DNA of 24,875 nucleotides, taken from positions 1-24,875 of the forward strand of contig JBAWVO010000068.1 in assembly GCA_037147235.1 (NCBI GenBank). Direction: 5' to 3'. This DNA is from JANXQG01 sp037147235. Lineage in GTDB: Bacteria; Planctomycetota; Planctomycetia; Pirellulales; Thermoguttaceae. The translations under genes were made by a program, and so were the position numbers. Shown one piece after another: positions 13,659 through 21,495 of the stretch (position 1 is its first letter; every line of letters starts with the position of its first letter). The notes below the pieces were generated by a model, which saw nothing but the letters and a program-made list of their open reading frames with translations, was not told the DNA's origin and did not search any database.

Positions 13659-13662
<4 letters not shown>
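13270..13662 (+). CDS. vapC: VapC-type PIN-domain ribonuclease toxin
   Basis: VapC toxins are Mg-dependent RNases that cut tRNA or rRNA. The 130-residue protein has the full PIN acidic set: D4 (MFLDTSGL), E41 (FTELAAL), D98 (SLCDVVSF) and D117 (TTDRHFEQEG), so it should be catalytically intact. Its length is typical. AGGAGG at 13258-13263 gives a strong ribosome-binding site overlapping the antitoxin stop. The last four bases (ATGA) overlap the asnS start, so toxin translation is coupled to asparaginyl-tRNA synthetase. Base composition appears somewhat more AT-rich than the neighbours, which would fit acquisition by transfer. Confidence 0.88.
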
Positions 13663-15068
<1,406 letters not shown>

Positions 15069-15071
<3 letters not shown>

Positions 15072-15086
15072 GAGGCTGCCCTCCTA
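15069..15086 (+). terminator. Short hairpin overlapping the asnS stop
   Basis: TAGGAGG (15069-15075, containing the asnS stop codon) pairs perfectly with CCTCCTA (15080-15086) around CTGC. There is no U-tract directly after it, so it may be a weak terminator or another small palindromic repeat. Confidence 0.35.
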
Positions 15087-15167
15087 CGTTCGTTGTAATC
15101 GGCACCACCGCCACCCAAGCCGGGCATTTTTTGTCGTTCTCAGCGCACGCTCACATTCTATGTTGTA

Positions 15168-16322
15168 GTGTTTCTGGAACTGAAGTCCGTCCGGAACTCT
15201 GTCATGACTAGGGTCGAAACCCATCTGAACCGCAAAAAAGTCGCGCCGCGCGTACTCGTCGTCGATGACGAGTCGTACGCGCGGACGACCGTCTGTCGTT
15301 GGCTAACCCGGGCCGGCTACCAATGCGACGAAGCGGCCAGCATCGGCGAGGCCATGACCCGCTTGCATGACCATGAAACCCATCTACTCACGCTCGACAT
15401 CAGTTTGCCTGATCGCTCGGGCCTGGAGATCCTCTCGCAAATCAAGCAGCACTGGCCTGATACCGAAATTCTCGTGCTGACCGCCTTGGAAGAAACCGCC
15501 ACGGCCGTCGAGGCAATGACGCTAGGAGCCTACAGTTATCTGCTCAAACCGCTCGAATCCAGGGAGTTGATCTTGCAGGCAAAGAAAGCCCTGGAACACC
15601 GCGATTTAATTGTTAAGCACCGGCACTATACGGCCACTCTCGAGGCTAAGGTTCACCAACAGATGCAGGCCATTCGCTGTGCTCACGAAGAAACCATCCT
15701 TCGCCTGCTCAGTGCCTCGCGCTATCGTGATGAAGAAACCGGCACGCATGTCAGACGTACCGGACTTTACTGCGAGTTGTTCACCGAAGTCCTCGGCTGG
15801 CCTCCCGATCAGGTTCAAAACATCCGTCTGGCCGCGCCCATGCACGACTTGGGTAAAATCGGCATTCCCGACGCGATCTTGCAAAAACCGAGCAAGCTCA
15901 CTCCGGAAGAGTTTGCCGTGATGAAGACTCATACGGTCATCGGCGCGCAGATGCTTGAAGGATCCGAGTCAGAGATTTTGCAGATGGCTCACGAAATTGC
16001 CATGTGGCACCATGAACGCTGGGACGGAACCGGCTATCCCCAGGGGCTTGTCGGGCTGGCGACCCCCGAGTCGGCCCGCATCCTGGCCCTCGTCGATGTT
16101 TATGACGCACTAACGCATCACCGCGTCTATCATGAGGCCCTGCCAGAGGATCAAGCACTGGAAATCATGGAGCAGGGTTGTGGAAGGCATTTCGATCCCT
16201 TCCTGTTCAGTATATTTCTCTCGCTCTTGCCGGAGTTTCGCCGCATTGCCCAACAGAATACCGACGATCGGGTGGATAGCTACAAACCCTCGCGGGCAAA
16301 TGTCCTGGCGCGGCCTAGGTAA
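15168..16322 (+). CDS. Response regulator with REC and HD-GYP domains
   Basis: This is a two-component response regulator whose output is a predicted cyclic-di-GMP phosphodiesterase. The REC domain (about 27-140) has D33/D34, phospho-acceptor D77 in LDISLPD, T105 and K127. A charged, probably coiled-coil linker (about 140-175) leads to an HD-GYP domain (about 176-350) with HDLGKIG (226-232), KTHTVIGAQML, HHERWDGTGYP (281-291) and LALVDVYDALT. All HD-GYP metal and catalytic signatures are present. The start is uncertain: GTG at 15168 opens the frame, while ATG at 15204 keeps the whole REC domain; neither has a good ribosome-binding site. Its cognate kinase is not in the window. The 3' end overlaps the convergent GT2-like gene by 43 bases. 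Confidence 0.9.
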   Translation: MFLELKSVRNSVMTRVETHLNRKKVAPRVLVVDDESYARTTVCRWLTRAGYQCDEAASIGEAMTRLHDHETHLLTLDISLPDRSGLEILSQIKQHWPDTEILVLTALEETATAVEAMTLGAYSYLLKPLESRELILQAKKALEHRDLIVKHRHYTATLEAKVHQQMQAIRCAHEETILRLLSASRYRDEETGTHVRRTGLYCELFTEVLGWPPDQVQNIRLAAPMHDLGKIGIPDAILQKPSKLTPEEFAVMKTHTVIGAQMLEGSESEILQMAHEIAMWHHERWDGTGYPQGLVGLATPESARILALVDVYDALTHHRVYHEALPEDQALEIMEQGCGRHFDPFLFSIFLSLLPEFRRIAQQNTDDRVDSYKPSRANVLARPR

Positions 16323-16666
16323 TTGGGCCGTACGGGCTGGCTGGTCCAGGAAAGCCGCTCGAAGGTTAGGCTCCGTCCGCCGCGAACGAAGACCACATCG
16401 CCTCGACTCTGGGTGAAGCCGGTTCGCAGGGCGGCTTCTTCGCCCAACGGTTTGCTGTGGCGAATCGTGCGAATTTGTGGATAGTACCGCGAAAGTTCGT
16501 GGACGACCTCACTGGTGGCGTCCGACGAACCGTCGTCGATGATCAGGAGTTCAAAACGCTCGTTTAGATCCGATGCCATTTCCAGAACCTGCGCGACCGT
16601 GGCAACCAGTGTGGATTGGGCATCACGGACGGGCAACAGAACAGTCAGCGAGCGTTTCAAGGCCAT
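16280..16666 (-). CDS. Truncated GT2-like glycosyltransferase domain protein
   Basis: The 128-residue product matches only the N-terminal half of family 2 glycosyltransferases: LTVLLPVRDAQSTL (7-20), FELLIIDDGSSDAT (38-51), the nucleotide-binding part, and ALRTGFTQSRGDVVFVRGG (79-97). Where an active enzyme has a DxD metal-binding motif after GDVV, this one reads VRGGRS and ends about 30 residues later. It therefore probably has no transferase activity, or it is a remnant. The last part overlaps the HD-GYP gene tail to tail, so the C-terminus is encoded antisense to that gene. Short GT2-like proteins ending in this way are, from memory, common in planctomycetes, which argues against simple decay. 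Confidence 0.65.
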   Translation of the reverse strand: MALKRSLTVLLPVRDAQSTLVATVAQVLEMASDLNERFELLIIDDGSSDATSEVVHELSRYYPQIRTIRHSKPLGEEAALRTGFTQSRGDVVFVRGGRSLTFERLSWTSQPVRPNYLGRARTFAREGL

Positions 16667-17053
16667 ACCTTTCCGCTAAGAAAACCTATCCGGAAACCCT
16701 AATCCGACGCGTTGGTACACGCGGCACGGAACCGGTTTCAGGTAAGTTTAGGGGTGGGATTCTCTGCACCGGTAGTAAATTTCGGATTCAATCGCCGGGA
16801 AACTCTAGCCAAGCTGAAATTTCGACACCTGCGCAGTCGATAGCGGACGGGGCGAAAATACCGGCTACACCAGGGGCAAGGGAATGTCGAGGATTTGCGC
16901 AGGCAACCGATTGCCGGATTTTCACGATACCCCTCTAGTAATTAAATAACATCCCCCGGCCACACCTTGCCCCCCTGGAAAAACGCTTCTCCCGTCGTTA
17001 TGCTGAGAGGATTCCGATAGTGATGAACCGCATTTTTTTTAGAAACACGTCTT
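16667..17053. other. Intergenic region between GT2-like gene and hisI
   Basis: This divergent gap of 387 bases shows no convincing gene. It is richer in A/T toward hisI, with a run of eight T near 17033-17040 just before the hisI start. No clear promoter pair, riboswitch or leader peptide with a histidine run was recognised. Promoters for both flanking genes must lie here. Confidence 0.55.
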
Positions 17054-17455
17054 ATGTCTGAATCTTCCACCACTGTCAGCGGGCCAGATTTCAGCCGCGG
17101 CGACGGTCTTGTGCCGGCCATCGCCCAGGATTCGCAGTCCGGCGAGGTTCTCATGATGGCCTATATGAACGCTGAGAGTTATGCCGAGACCGTGGCCACG
17201 GGCCGAGCGGTTTATTTCAGCCGCAGCCGAAAAAAACTCTGGCGCAAGGGCGAGGAGAGTGGCAATGTGCAGCTCGTCAAATCAATCTACGTCGATTGCG
17301 ATCAAGACACCCTCCTCTTGAAGGTCGAGCAGATCGGCGGAGCCGCTTGCCACGAAGGCTACCGCAGTTGCTTCTTCCGTCGCGTGACCCCGGAAGGTCT
17401 TCAGGTCGAAGGCCAACGAGTCTTTGATCCCGTGAAAGTTTATGGAAAGAAGTGA
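17054..17455 (+). CDS. hisI: Phosphoribosyl-AMP cyclohydrolase
   Basis: HisI catalyses the third step of histidine biosynthesis, opening the purine ring of phosphoribosyl-AMP. The 133-residue protein contains the whole signature: VLMMAYMNAESY (32-43), AVYFSRSRKKLWRKGEESG (52-70), metal-binding DCDQD (81-85) and ACHEGYRSCFFR (98-109) with zinc ligands C99 and C106. It is a stand-alone cyclohydrolase without the HisE pyrophosphohydrolase domain, so that activity must be encoded elsewhere. The ATG at 17054 lacks a Shine-Dalgarno. hisG follows on the same strand after 101 bases of repeat-rich DNA. Confidence 0.95.
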   Translation: MSESSTTVSGPDFSRGDGLVPAIAQDSQSGEVLMMAYMNAESYAETVATGRAVYFSRSRKKLWRKGEESGNVQLVKSIYVDCDQDTLLLKVEQIGGAACHEGYRSCFFRRVTPEGLQVEGQRVFDPVKVYGKK

Positions 17456-17466
17456 CGAAGTTGGCG

Positions 17467-17553
17467 GTTGTCAGTTGTCAGTTGCGAAGCCGCAAGCGGG
17501 CTGGGCTCTGAAATCCCTAATCCCTAATCCCTAATCCCTAATCCCTAATCCCT
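17467..17553 (+). repeat. Two heptamer arrays between hisI and hisG
   Basis: GTTGTCA repeats about 2.6 times (17467-17484), and after 27 bases AATCCCT repeats six times in exact tandem (17512-17553), ending three bases before the hisG ATG. The second array is related in style to the AACTCCT array at 1789-1837 and, like it, lies directly before a start codon in place of a ribosome-binding site. Confidence 0.9.
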
Positions 17554-17556
17554 CCC

Positions 17557-18432
17557 ATGTCCACTATTCTCAAACTTGGAATCCCGGCCGGTAGCTTGCA
17601 AGAGGCGACCGGAGAATTATTTCGCCGCGCAGGCTACAAGATCACGTTCAGCTCGCGGAGCTACTATCCGACGATCGATGATGACGAGATCGAATGTCTC
17701 TTGATCCGCGCTCAGGAAATGTCCCGCTATGTGGAAGACGGCGTGCTCGACGCTGGCCTGACGGGCTTCGACTGGATTGAGGAAAATAACTCCGACATCC
17801 ATGAGGTTGCGGAACTGGTCTTCTCCAAGGTCAGCCGCCGTCCGGTCCGCTGGGTGCTCTGCGTGCCGGAGAGTTCGCCGATCCAAAGCGTCAAGGATCT
17901 TCAAGGCAAGCGGATCGCCACGGAAGTCGTCGGCTTGACGACCCGGTATTTACAGAAACACGGCGTGACGGCTAAGGTTGAATTCAGTTGGGGCGCTACG
18001 GAAGTCAAGCCGCCCAAGCTGGCCGACGCGATTGTCGAGGTTACGGAGACCGGTAGCTCGCTGCGAGCGAACAATCTGCGAATTCTCGAAGAAATCTGCC
18101 AGAGCACAACTCGATTCATCGCCAACCACGCGGCTTATGCCGACCCCTGGAAAAAGCAGAAGATCGATGACATCGTCATGATGCTTCGCGGTGCGATGGC
18201 GGCCGAGGGGAAGGTCGGCCTGATGATGAACGTGTCCCGAGAGAATCTCAAACAAGTGCTGGCACTGCTCCCCGCCTTGCAGCAGCCGACCGTTTCAAAC
18301 CTCGCCGACGAGCACTGGGTTGCCCTGAACACGATCGTCGACGAAGCGGTGGTTCGCAAGATTATTCCACGGCTGAAGGCCGCTGGAGCACGGGGAATTG
18401 TCGAGTATCCGCTCAGCAAAATTATTGACTAA
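17557..18432 (+). CDS. hisG: ATP phosphoribosyltransferase, long form
   Basis: HisG condenses ATP and PRPP in the first committed step of histidine biosynthesis. The 291-residue product is the long (HisGL) form, with the two-lobed catalytic region (about 1-210; LKLGIPAGSLQEAT at the N-terminus, DAGLTGFDWI, and the PRPP-binding region EVTETGSSLRANNLRILEE) and a C-terminal regulatory domain (about 217-289, VGLMMNVSRENLKQVLALLPAL) that normally binds histidine for feedback inhibition. It therefore should not need HisZ. The ATG at 17557 follows a six-copy heptamer array with no Shine-Dalgarno. ridA follows after ten bases. Confidence 0.95.
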   Translation: MSTILKLGIPAGSLQEATGELFRRAGYKITFSSRSYYPTIDDDEIECLLIRAQEMSRYVEDGVLDAGLTGFDWIEENNSDIHEVAELVFSKVSRRPVRWVLCVPESSPIQSVKDLQGKRIATEVVGLTTRYLQKHGVTAKVEFSWGATEVKPPKLADAIVEVTETGSSLRANNLRILEEICQSTTRFIANHAAYADPWKKQKIDDIVMMLRGAMAAEGKVGLMMNVSRENLKQVLALLPALQQPTVSNLADEHWVALNTIVDEAVVRKIIPRLKAAGARGIVEYPLSKIID

Positions 18433-18442
18433 GGACTCCAAA

Positions 18443-18919
18443 ATGAGTGCTGAAGAACGCCTAGCTGCAAAACTTTCTGAACTGAAGACCCTCCTGCCGC
18501 CCGCCCCGGAACCCAAGGGCGTCTATCGGCCGCTGATCATCGTCGACAAATTGGTTTACGTTTCGGGGCACTTGCCTGTGCGCCCCAGCGGTGAATTAGT
18601 GGTCGGCCGGCTCGGTGCCGAACTGACCACGGAAGCCGGTTATGAGGCTGCGCGGCTTGTCGGGCTAGGCATCCTGGCCTCATTGCACAAGCAGTTCGGC
18701 ACGCTCGACCGAATCCGCCGCGTGGTGAAGGTTTTTGGCGTAGTCAACAGCACGCCGGAATTTACGCACCTGCCTGCGGTGATCAACGGTTGCAGCGAGC
18801 TTTTTGGGCAAATATTCGGCCCCGACGCCGGTATCGGTGCCCGCAGTGCCATAGCCGCGCCCACGTTGCCCCTGGGCGTGGCCGTGGAGATTGAGGCGAT
18901 TTTTGAGCTGGAGGGGTAA
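18443..18919 (+). CDS. RidA (YjgF/YER057c/UK114) family protein
   Basis: RidA proteins hydrolyse reactive enamine/imine intermediates formed by PLP enzymes; some family members have other roles. The 158-residue protein resembles the longer, chorismate-mutase-like RidA subgroup: LIIVDKLVYVSGHLP (about 33-47), GYEAARLVGLGILASL, and the end GARSAIAAPTLPLGVAVEIEAIFEL, which keeps the arginine that binds the substrate carboxylate in active RidA. The ATG at 18443 has AAGGA seven bases upstream; the frame is open earlier but overlaps hisG. Lying ten bases behind hisG, it is probably in the his operon. Its stop overlaps the next start (TAATG). Confidence 0.88.
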   Translation: MSAEERLAAKLSELKTLLPPAPEPKGVYRPLIIVDKLVYVSGHLPVRPSGELVVGRLGAELTTEAGYEAARLVGLGILASLHKQFGTLDRIRRVVKVFGVVNSTPEFTHLPAVINGCSELFGQIFGPDAGIGARSAIAAPTLPLGVAVEIEAIFELEG

Positions 18920-19164
18920 TGAGTACATTGAGTCTTCGCCTGCCCGAGTCTCTTCACGAAATGGCCAGACAACTTGCTGAAGAGGAAAATGTTTCGGTCA
19001 ATCAACTCATTACTTTGGCCTTAGCCGAGAAGATTTCCGCCTTGAAGACTGCCGACTACTTCCAACAGCGCGGCAGCCGAGCAAGTCGCGCCAAGTTTGA
19101 GCAGGCGATGGCCAAGGTTCCCAAAGTAGAGCCGGCGGAAAACGACCGTGTGCAGTCGGACTGA
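18919..19164 (+). CDS. Ribbon-helix-helix (HicB-like) protein, possible antitoxin
   Basis: The 81-residue product starts with MSTLSLRLPESLHEMARQLA, a typical ribbon-helix-helix beta strand and helix, then VSVNQLITLALAEKISAL, the second helix that helps dimerise and hold DNA. The C-terminal 30 residues (FEQAMAKVPKVEP) are those of the HicB-family antitoxins often found without an obvious toxin. The start overlaps the RidA stop by one base (TAATG), with GAGGGG in the end of ridA as ribosome-binding site. The nuclease-like gene at 19203 follows after 38 bases, so it may be a partner, though that link is only inferred from position. Confidence 0.75.
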   Translation: MSTLSLRLPESLHEMARQLAEEENVSVNQLITLALAEKISALKTADYFQQRGSRASRAKFEQAMAKVPKVEPAENDRVQSD

Positions 19165-19202
19165 AAAACACAGAGCACGTCAAAGGAAGGTCGTGAACAA
19201 CG

Positions 19203-19685
19203 ATGTTGGCCATGAAACTCGACAAATATTTCCTGAACCTAGCTGGCGAGTATCGTGTATGCTCGGAGGTTCTGAAGAGGGGAGTCTTCGCAACGATTAC
19301 TTATGGCAACATGAAAGGTGCTGACATCCTGGTGGTTGGGAAGAATCGAAAGGCCGCGGTGATAGAGGTTAAAGCATCCAACTCTTGCCGCTTCGTCACC
19401 GGCTTTTACCAGAAGTACAAGACCCCGGACCAAGACTACCCGAATTTCTGGGTTCTGTATTCTGTGTGCGAGCAAAACGGTGAGTTCATTGAGCGATTCT
19501 TTGTCCTCACCCATGCGGAAATGGCGAAGGCTCAGGCTCAGCGAAATCACCCCAAAAAAACATTGGACTACGCGGAGCGGGTCAAAAGAGCAGCTCGTGG
19601 CGTAGATAACGTAATCCTGAAGGATGTCGATCGGTACGAATCGCGATGGGATAGGATACTACAGTATTGTAACGACCCGATCTGA
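19203..19685 (+). CDS. PD-(D/E)XK nuclease-like protein, function unknown
   Basis: I do not recognise a named family, but the 160-residue protein has the PD-(D/E)XK nuclease core: GEYRVCSEVLKRG with E16, GADILVV with D41, and AVIEVKAS with E55 and K57 (D-x13-ExK spacing). These are the expected metal-binding and catalytic residues. It has no recognisable DNA-binding or methylase domain, so it may be a small stand-alone nuclease, a resolvase-like enzyme or a toxin. The ATG at 19203 has GGAAGG 12 bases upstream; an ATG at 19212 is an alternative. AGG and AGA codons and lower GC than the his genes suggest later acquisition. It ends tail to tail with the phosphatase gene. Confidence 0.7.
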   Translation: MLAMKLDKYFLNLAGEYRVCSEVLKRGVFATITYGNMKGADILVVGKNRKAAVIEVKASNSCRFVTGFYQKYKTPDQDYPNFWVLYSVCEQNGEFIERFFVLTHAEMAKAQAQRNHPKKTLDYAERVKRAARGVDNVILKDVDRYESRWDRILQYCNDPI

Positions 19686-19750
19686 GAGGCCATCCAACGC
19701 CCACTCTCCCGGATTAGTGGCAAAATTTCGACTTTCCGAATAGCCTCTCA
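19683..19750. terminator. Inverted repeat joining two convergent stop codons
   Basis: TGAGAGGC (19683-19690) and GCCTCTCA (19743-19750) are perfect complements, 52 bases apart. Each arm includes the stop codon of one of the two convergent genes. The long loop and missing T-run make it a weak bidirectional-terminator candidate. Confidence 0.25.
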
Positions 19751-20374
19751 CAGATCCCCCCCTCCCGCCAATCCAACACCTTTCAAATGCCCAACCTCGT
19801 TGAGCGTGTGTAGCCGCGCGATCGGACCGTCGAGCTCCAATCGTGAAAGCGACGCATTCTCCAGCATGAACGGATGCCTTTGGGCGGGGATGTCCAAGAG
19901 CGACTTGAAGGCGGCCGCAAGAATTGCACCGTGACTGACGACGATCACCCTACGATAATCGTACTGGGCGATCGATTCCAGAACCTCGCGGCCGCGATGC
20001 ATCAGGGCACGGCGCGACTCGCCGCCGGGCACGACATAGTCCGGATCGCCACTCCGCCAGAGGGCATAATCTTCCGGGCAGGTCCGACTCAACTCGTCGC
20101 GGCTTTGGCCTTGAAAGATGCCAACCTTGATTTCGATCAAACGCGGCTCCTCGCGGATGGGAAGGGCCAACGCCGAGGCGATCGGCTCGGCCGTCTCGCG
20201 TGTACGCCGCAATGGGCTGCAAAAGATCGCCTCGGCACCTAATCCCAGGCAAACCTCGGCCAGGGCCGCAGCCTGCCTGCGGCCGAGTTCCGAGAGGGGA
20301 ATATTCAAATGCCCCTGGACCCGGCCCAGGGCATTGTAGGTGCTCTCGCCGTGGCGGATACAATACATCAACAT
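19748..20374 (-). CDS. Histidine phosphatase family protein
   Basis: This belongs to the phosphoglycerate-mutase-like histidine phosphatases, which remove phosphate through a phosphohistidine. The 208-residue form has CIRHGESTYNALGRVQGHLN (5-24) with the catalytic RHG (R7, H8), SPLRRTRETA (53-62), the acid region LIEIKVGIFQGQSRDEL (79-95) and VVSHGA (145-150) with H148. Substrate could be a phosphosugar, a nucleotide or phosphoglycerate; the sequence does not decide. The ATG at 20374 starts closest to the family N-terminus with GGGAAG seven bases before it; an ATG at 20410 has GAGGG nearby and would add 12 residues. It is divergent from the aldolase-like gene. Confidence 0.85.
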   Translation of the reverse strand: MLMYCIRHGESTYNALGRVQGHLNIPLSELGRRQAAALAEVCLGLGAEAIFCSPLRRTRETAEPIASALALPIREEPRLIEIKVGIFQGQSRDELSRTCPEDYALWRSGDPDYVVPGGESRRALMHRGREVLESIAQYDYRRVIVVSHGAILAAAFKSLLDIPAQRHPFMLENASLSRLELDGPIARLHTLNEVGHLKGVGLAGGGDL

Positions 20375-20437
20375 ACATGCTTCCCGTCCGTTTGCAGACA
20401 AAATCGTCATTCTACCCTCGTCAGGCAGTACCGCCAA

Positions 20438-20466
20438 TTGACATTTTCATGGCGGACAATCAGAAT
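20438..20466 (+). promoter_or_regulatory. Promoter for the aldolase-like gene
   Basis: TTGACA (20438-20443), a 17-base spacer and CAGAAT (20461-20466) resemble a sigma-70 promoter with a consensus -35 and a weaker -10. Start of transcription would be near 20473, about 44 bases before the ATG at 20517. Confidence 0.5.
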
Positions 20467-20516
20467 GGGGGTTTCCCTTTGAGTTGACACCGCCTTGACC
20501 TCCTGGAGGATGTCCC

Positions 20517-21494
20517 ATGTCTGCCCCCTGGATTACCTATCGGCCTGAGTTAAAAGTCCTCGATTGCACCATTCGCGATGGCGGCTTGTGCAACGATCAC
20601 GCCTTTGAAGATGGTTTCGTCAAGGCGGTTTACGAGGCCTGCGTGGCAGCGGGAATCGATTACATGGAACTGGGCTATAAATCGTCAAAACGGATTTTTG
20701 CCCAGAATAAGTTCGGCGTCTGGAAGTTTTGCGACGAGGCCGATCTGCGGCGGGTCATCGGCGACAACCCTACCTCGCTCAAGCTGGCCGCCATGATTGA
20801 CGCCGGCAAGTGTGACTGGAAGACGGACGTGCTGCCCAAGAAGGACAGCGTGCTCGATTTGATCCGTGTCGCCTTCTATGCCAATCAGGTTTCCGAAGCT
20901 GTGGACATGATCAACGACGCATTCCAGAAGGGCTATGAAGTCTCGGCTAACCTGATGGCCGTTTCGACCGTCAAGGAACAGGAGATCGACCAGGTGCTGG
21001 AGGAAATCGCCAAAACGCCTGCCAGTTGCGTTTGCGTGGTCGATAGTTTCGGCTCGATGTATGCCGAGCAGATCGAAATCCTCGTAAAAAAGTATCTCCG
21101 CTACGGGATCGACACGAAGAAGGAAGTCGGTATCCACGCCCACAACAATCAGCAGTTGGCCTTTGCCAACTCGATCGAGGCGATCATCCACGGGGCCAAC
21201 CGCATCGATGCCTCGATGGCGGGCCTGGGCCGCGGTGCCGGCAATTGCCCCATGGAACTGATGATCGGTTTCCTGCGGAATCCCAAGTTCAAACTGCGGC
21301 CGATCTACCAAGTCCTACAGGACCATCTCTTGCCACTGAGTCGCAAGCTCGAATGGGGGCCTTACGTGCAATACATGATCACGGGCCAGCTCAATGAGCA
21401 TCCCCGCAGTGCAATCGCCGCCCGAGACAACGACACGGTCCGCGATCAGTACGTGGCGTTTTATGACAAGATGTTCAGCGATTTGGATATGTAG
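20517..21494 (+). CDS. DRE-TIM metallolyase (HMGL-like aldolase) family protein
   Basis: The 325-residue protein has the HMGL/4-hydroxy-2-oxovalerate aldolase TIM-barrel fold: LDCTIRDGG (15-23) with the conserved arginine and metal-binding aspartate, YMELGY (49-54), VVDSFGSMY (174-182), metal ligands in GIHAHNN (205-211) and the glycine loop GLGRGAGN (236-243). Family members cleave or join C-C bonds next to a keto-acid; the substrate here is unknown. The start has GGAGGA (20505-20510) at good spacing. It ends one base before the convergent kinase fusion gene, and a link to sugar metabolism is possible but unproven. The product lacks the extra C-terminal domains of 2-isopropylmalate synthase. 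Confidence 0.85.
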   Translation: MSAPWITYRPELKVLDCTIRDGGLCNDHAFEDGFVKAVYEACVAAGIDYMELGYKSSKRIFAQNKFGVWKFCDEADLRRVIGDNPTSLKLAAMIDAGKCDWKTDVLPKKDSVLDLIRVAFYANQVSEAVDMINDAFQKGYEVSANLMAVSTVKEQEIDQVLEEIAKTPASCVCVVDSFGSMYAEQIEILVKKYLRYGIDTKKEVGIHAHNNQQLAFANSIEAIIHGANRIDASMAGLGRGAGNCPMELMIGFLRNPKFKLRPIYQVLQDHLLPLSRKLEWGPYVQYMITGQLNEHPRSAIAARDNDTVRDQYVAFYDKMFSDLDM

Positions 21495-21495
21495 G

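Noticed and set aside
16573..16938. 121-residue plus-strand frame between the GT2-like gene and hisI
   Set aside because: Composition is low in complexity with no similarity or ribosome-binding site, and it overlaps the GT2-like start.
17456..17556. Histidine attenuator leader before hisG
   Set aside because: No short frame with a run of His codons and no alternative terminator hairpins are visible; the sequence is explained by heptamer arrays.
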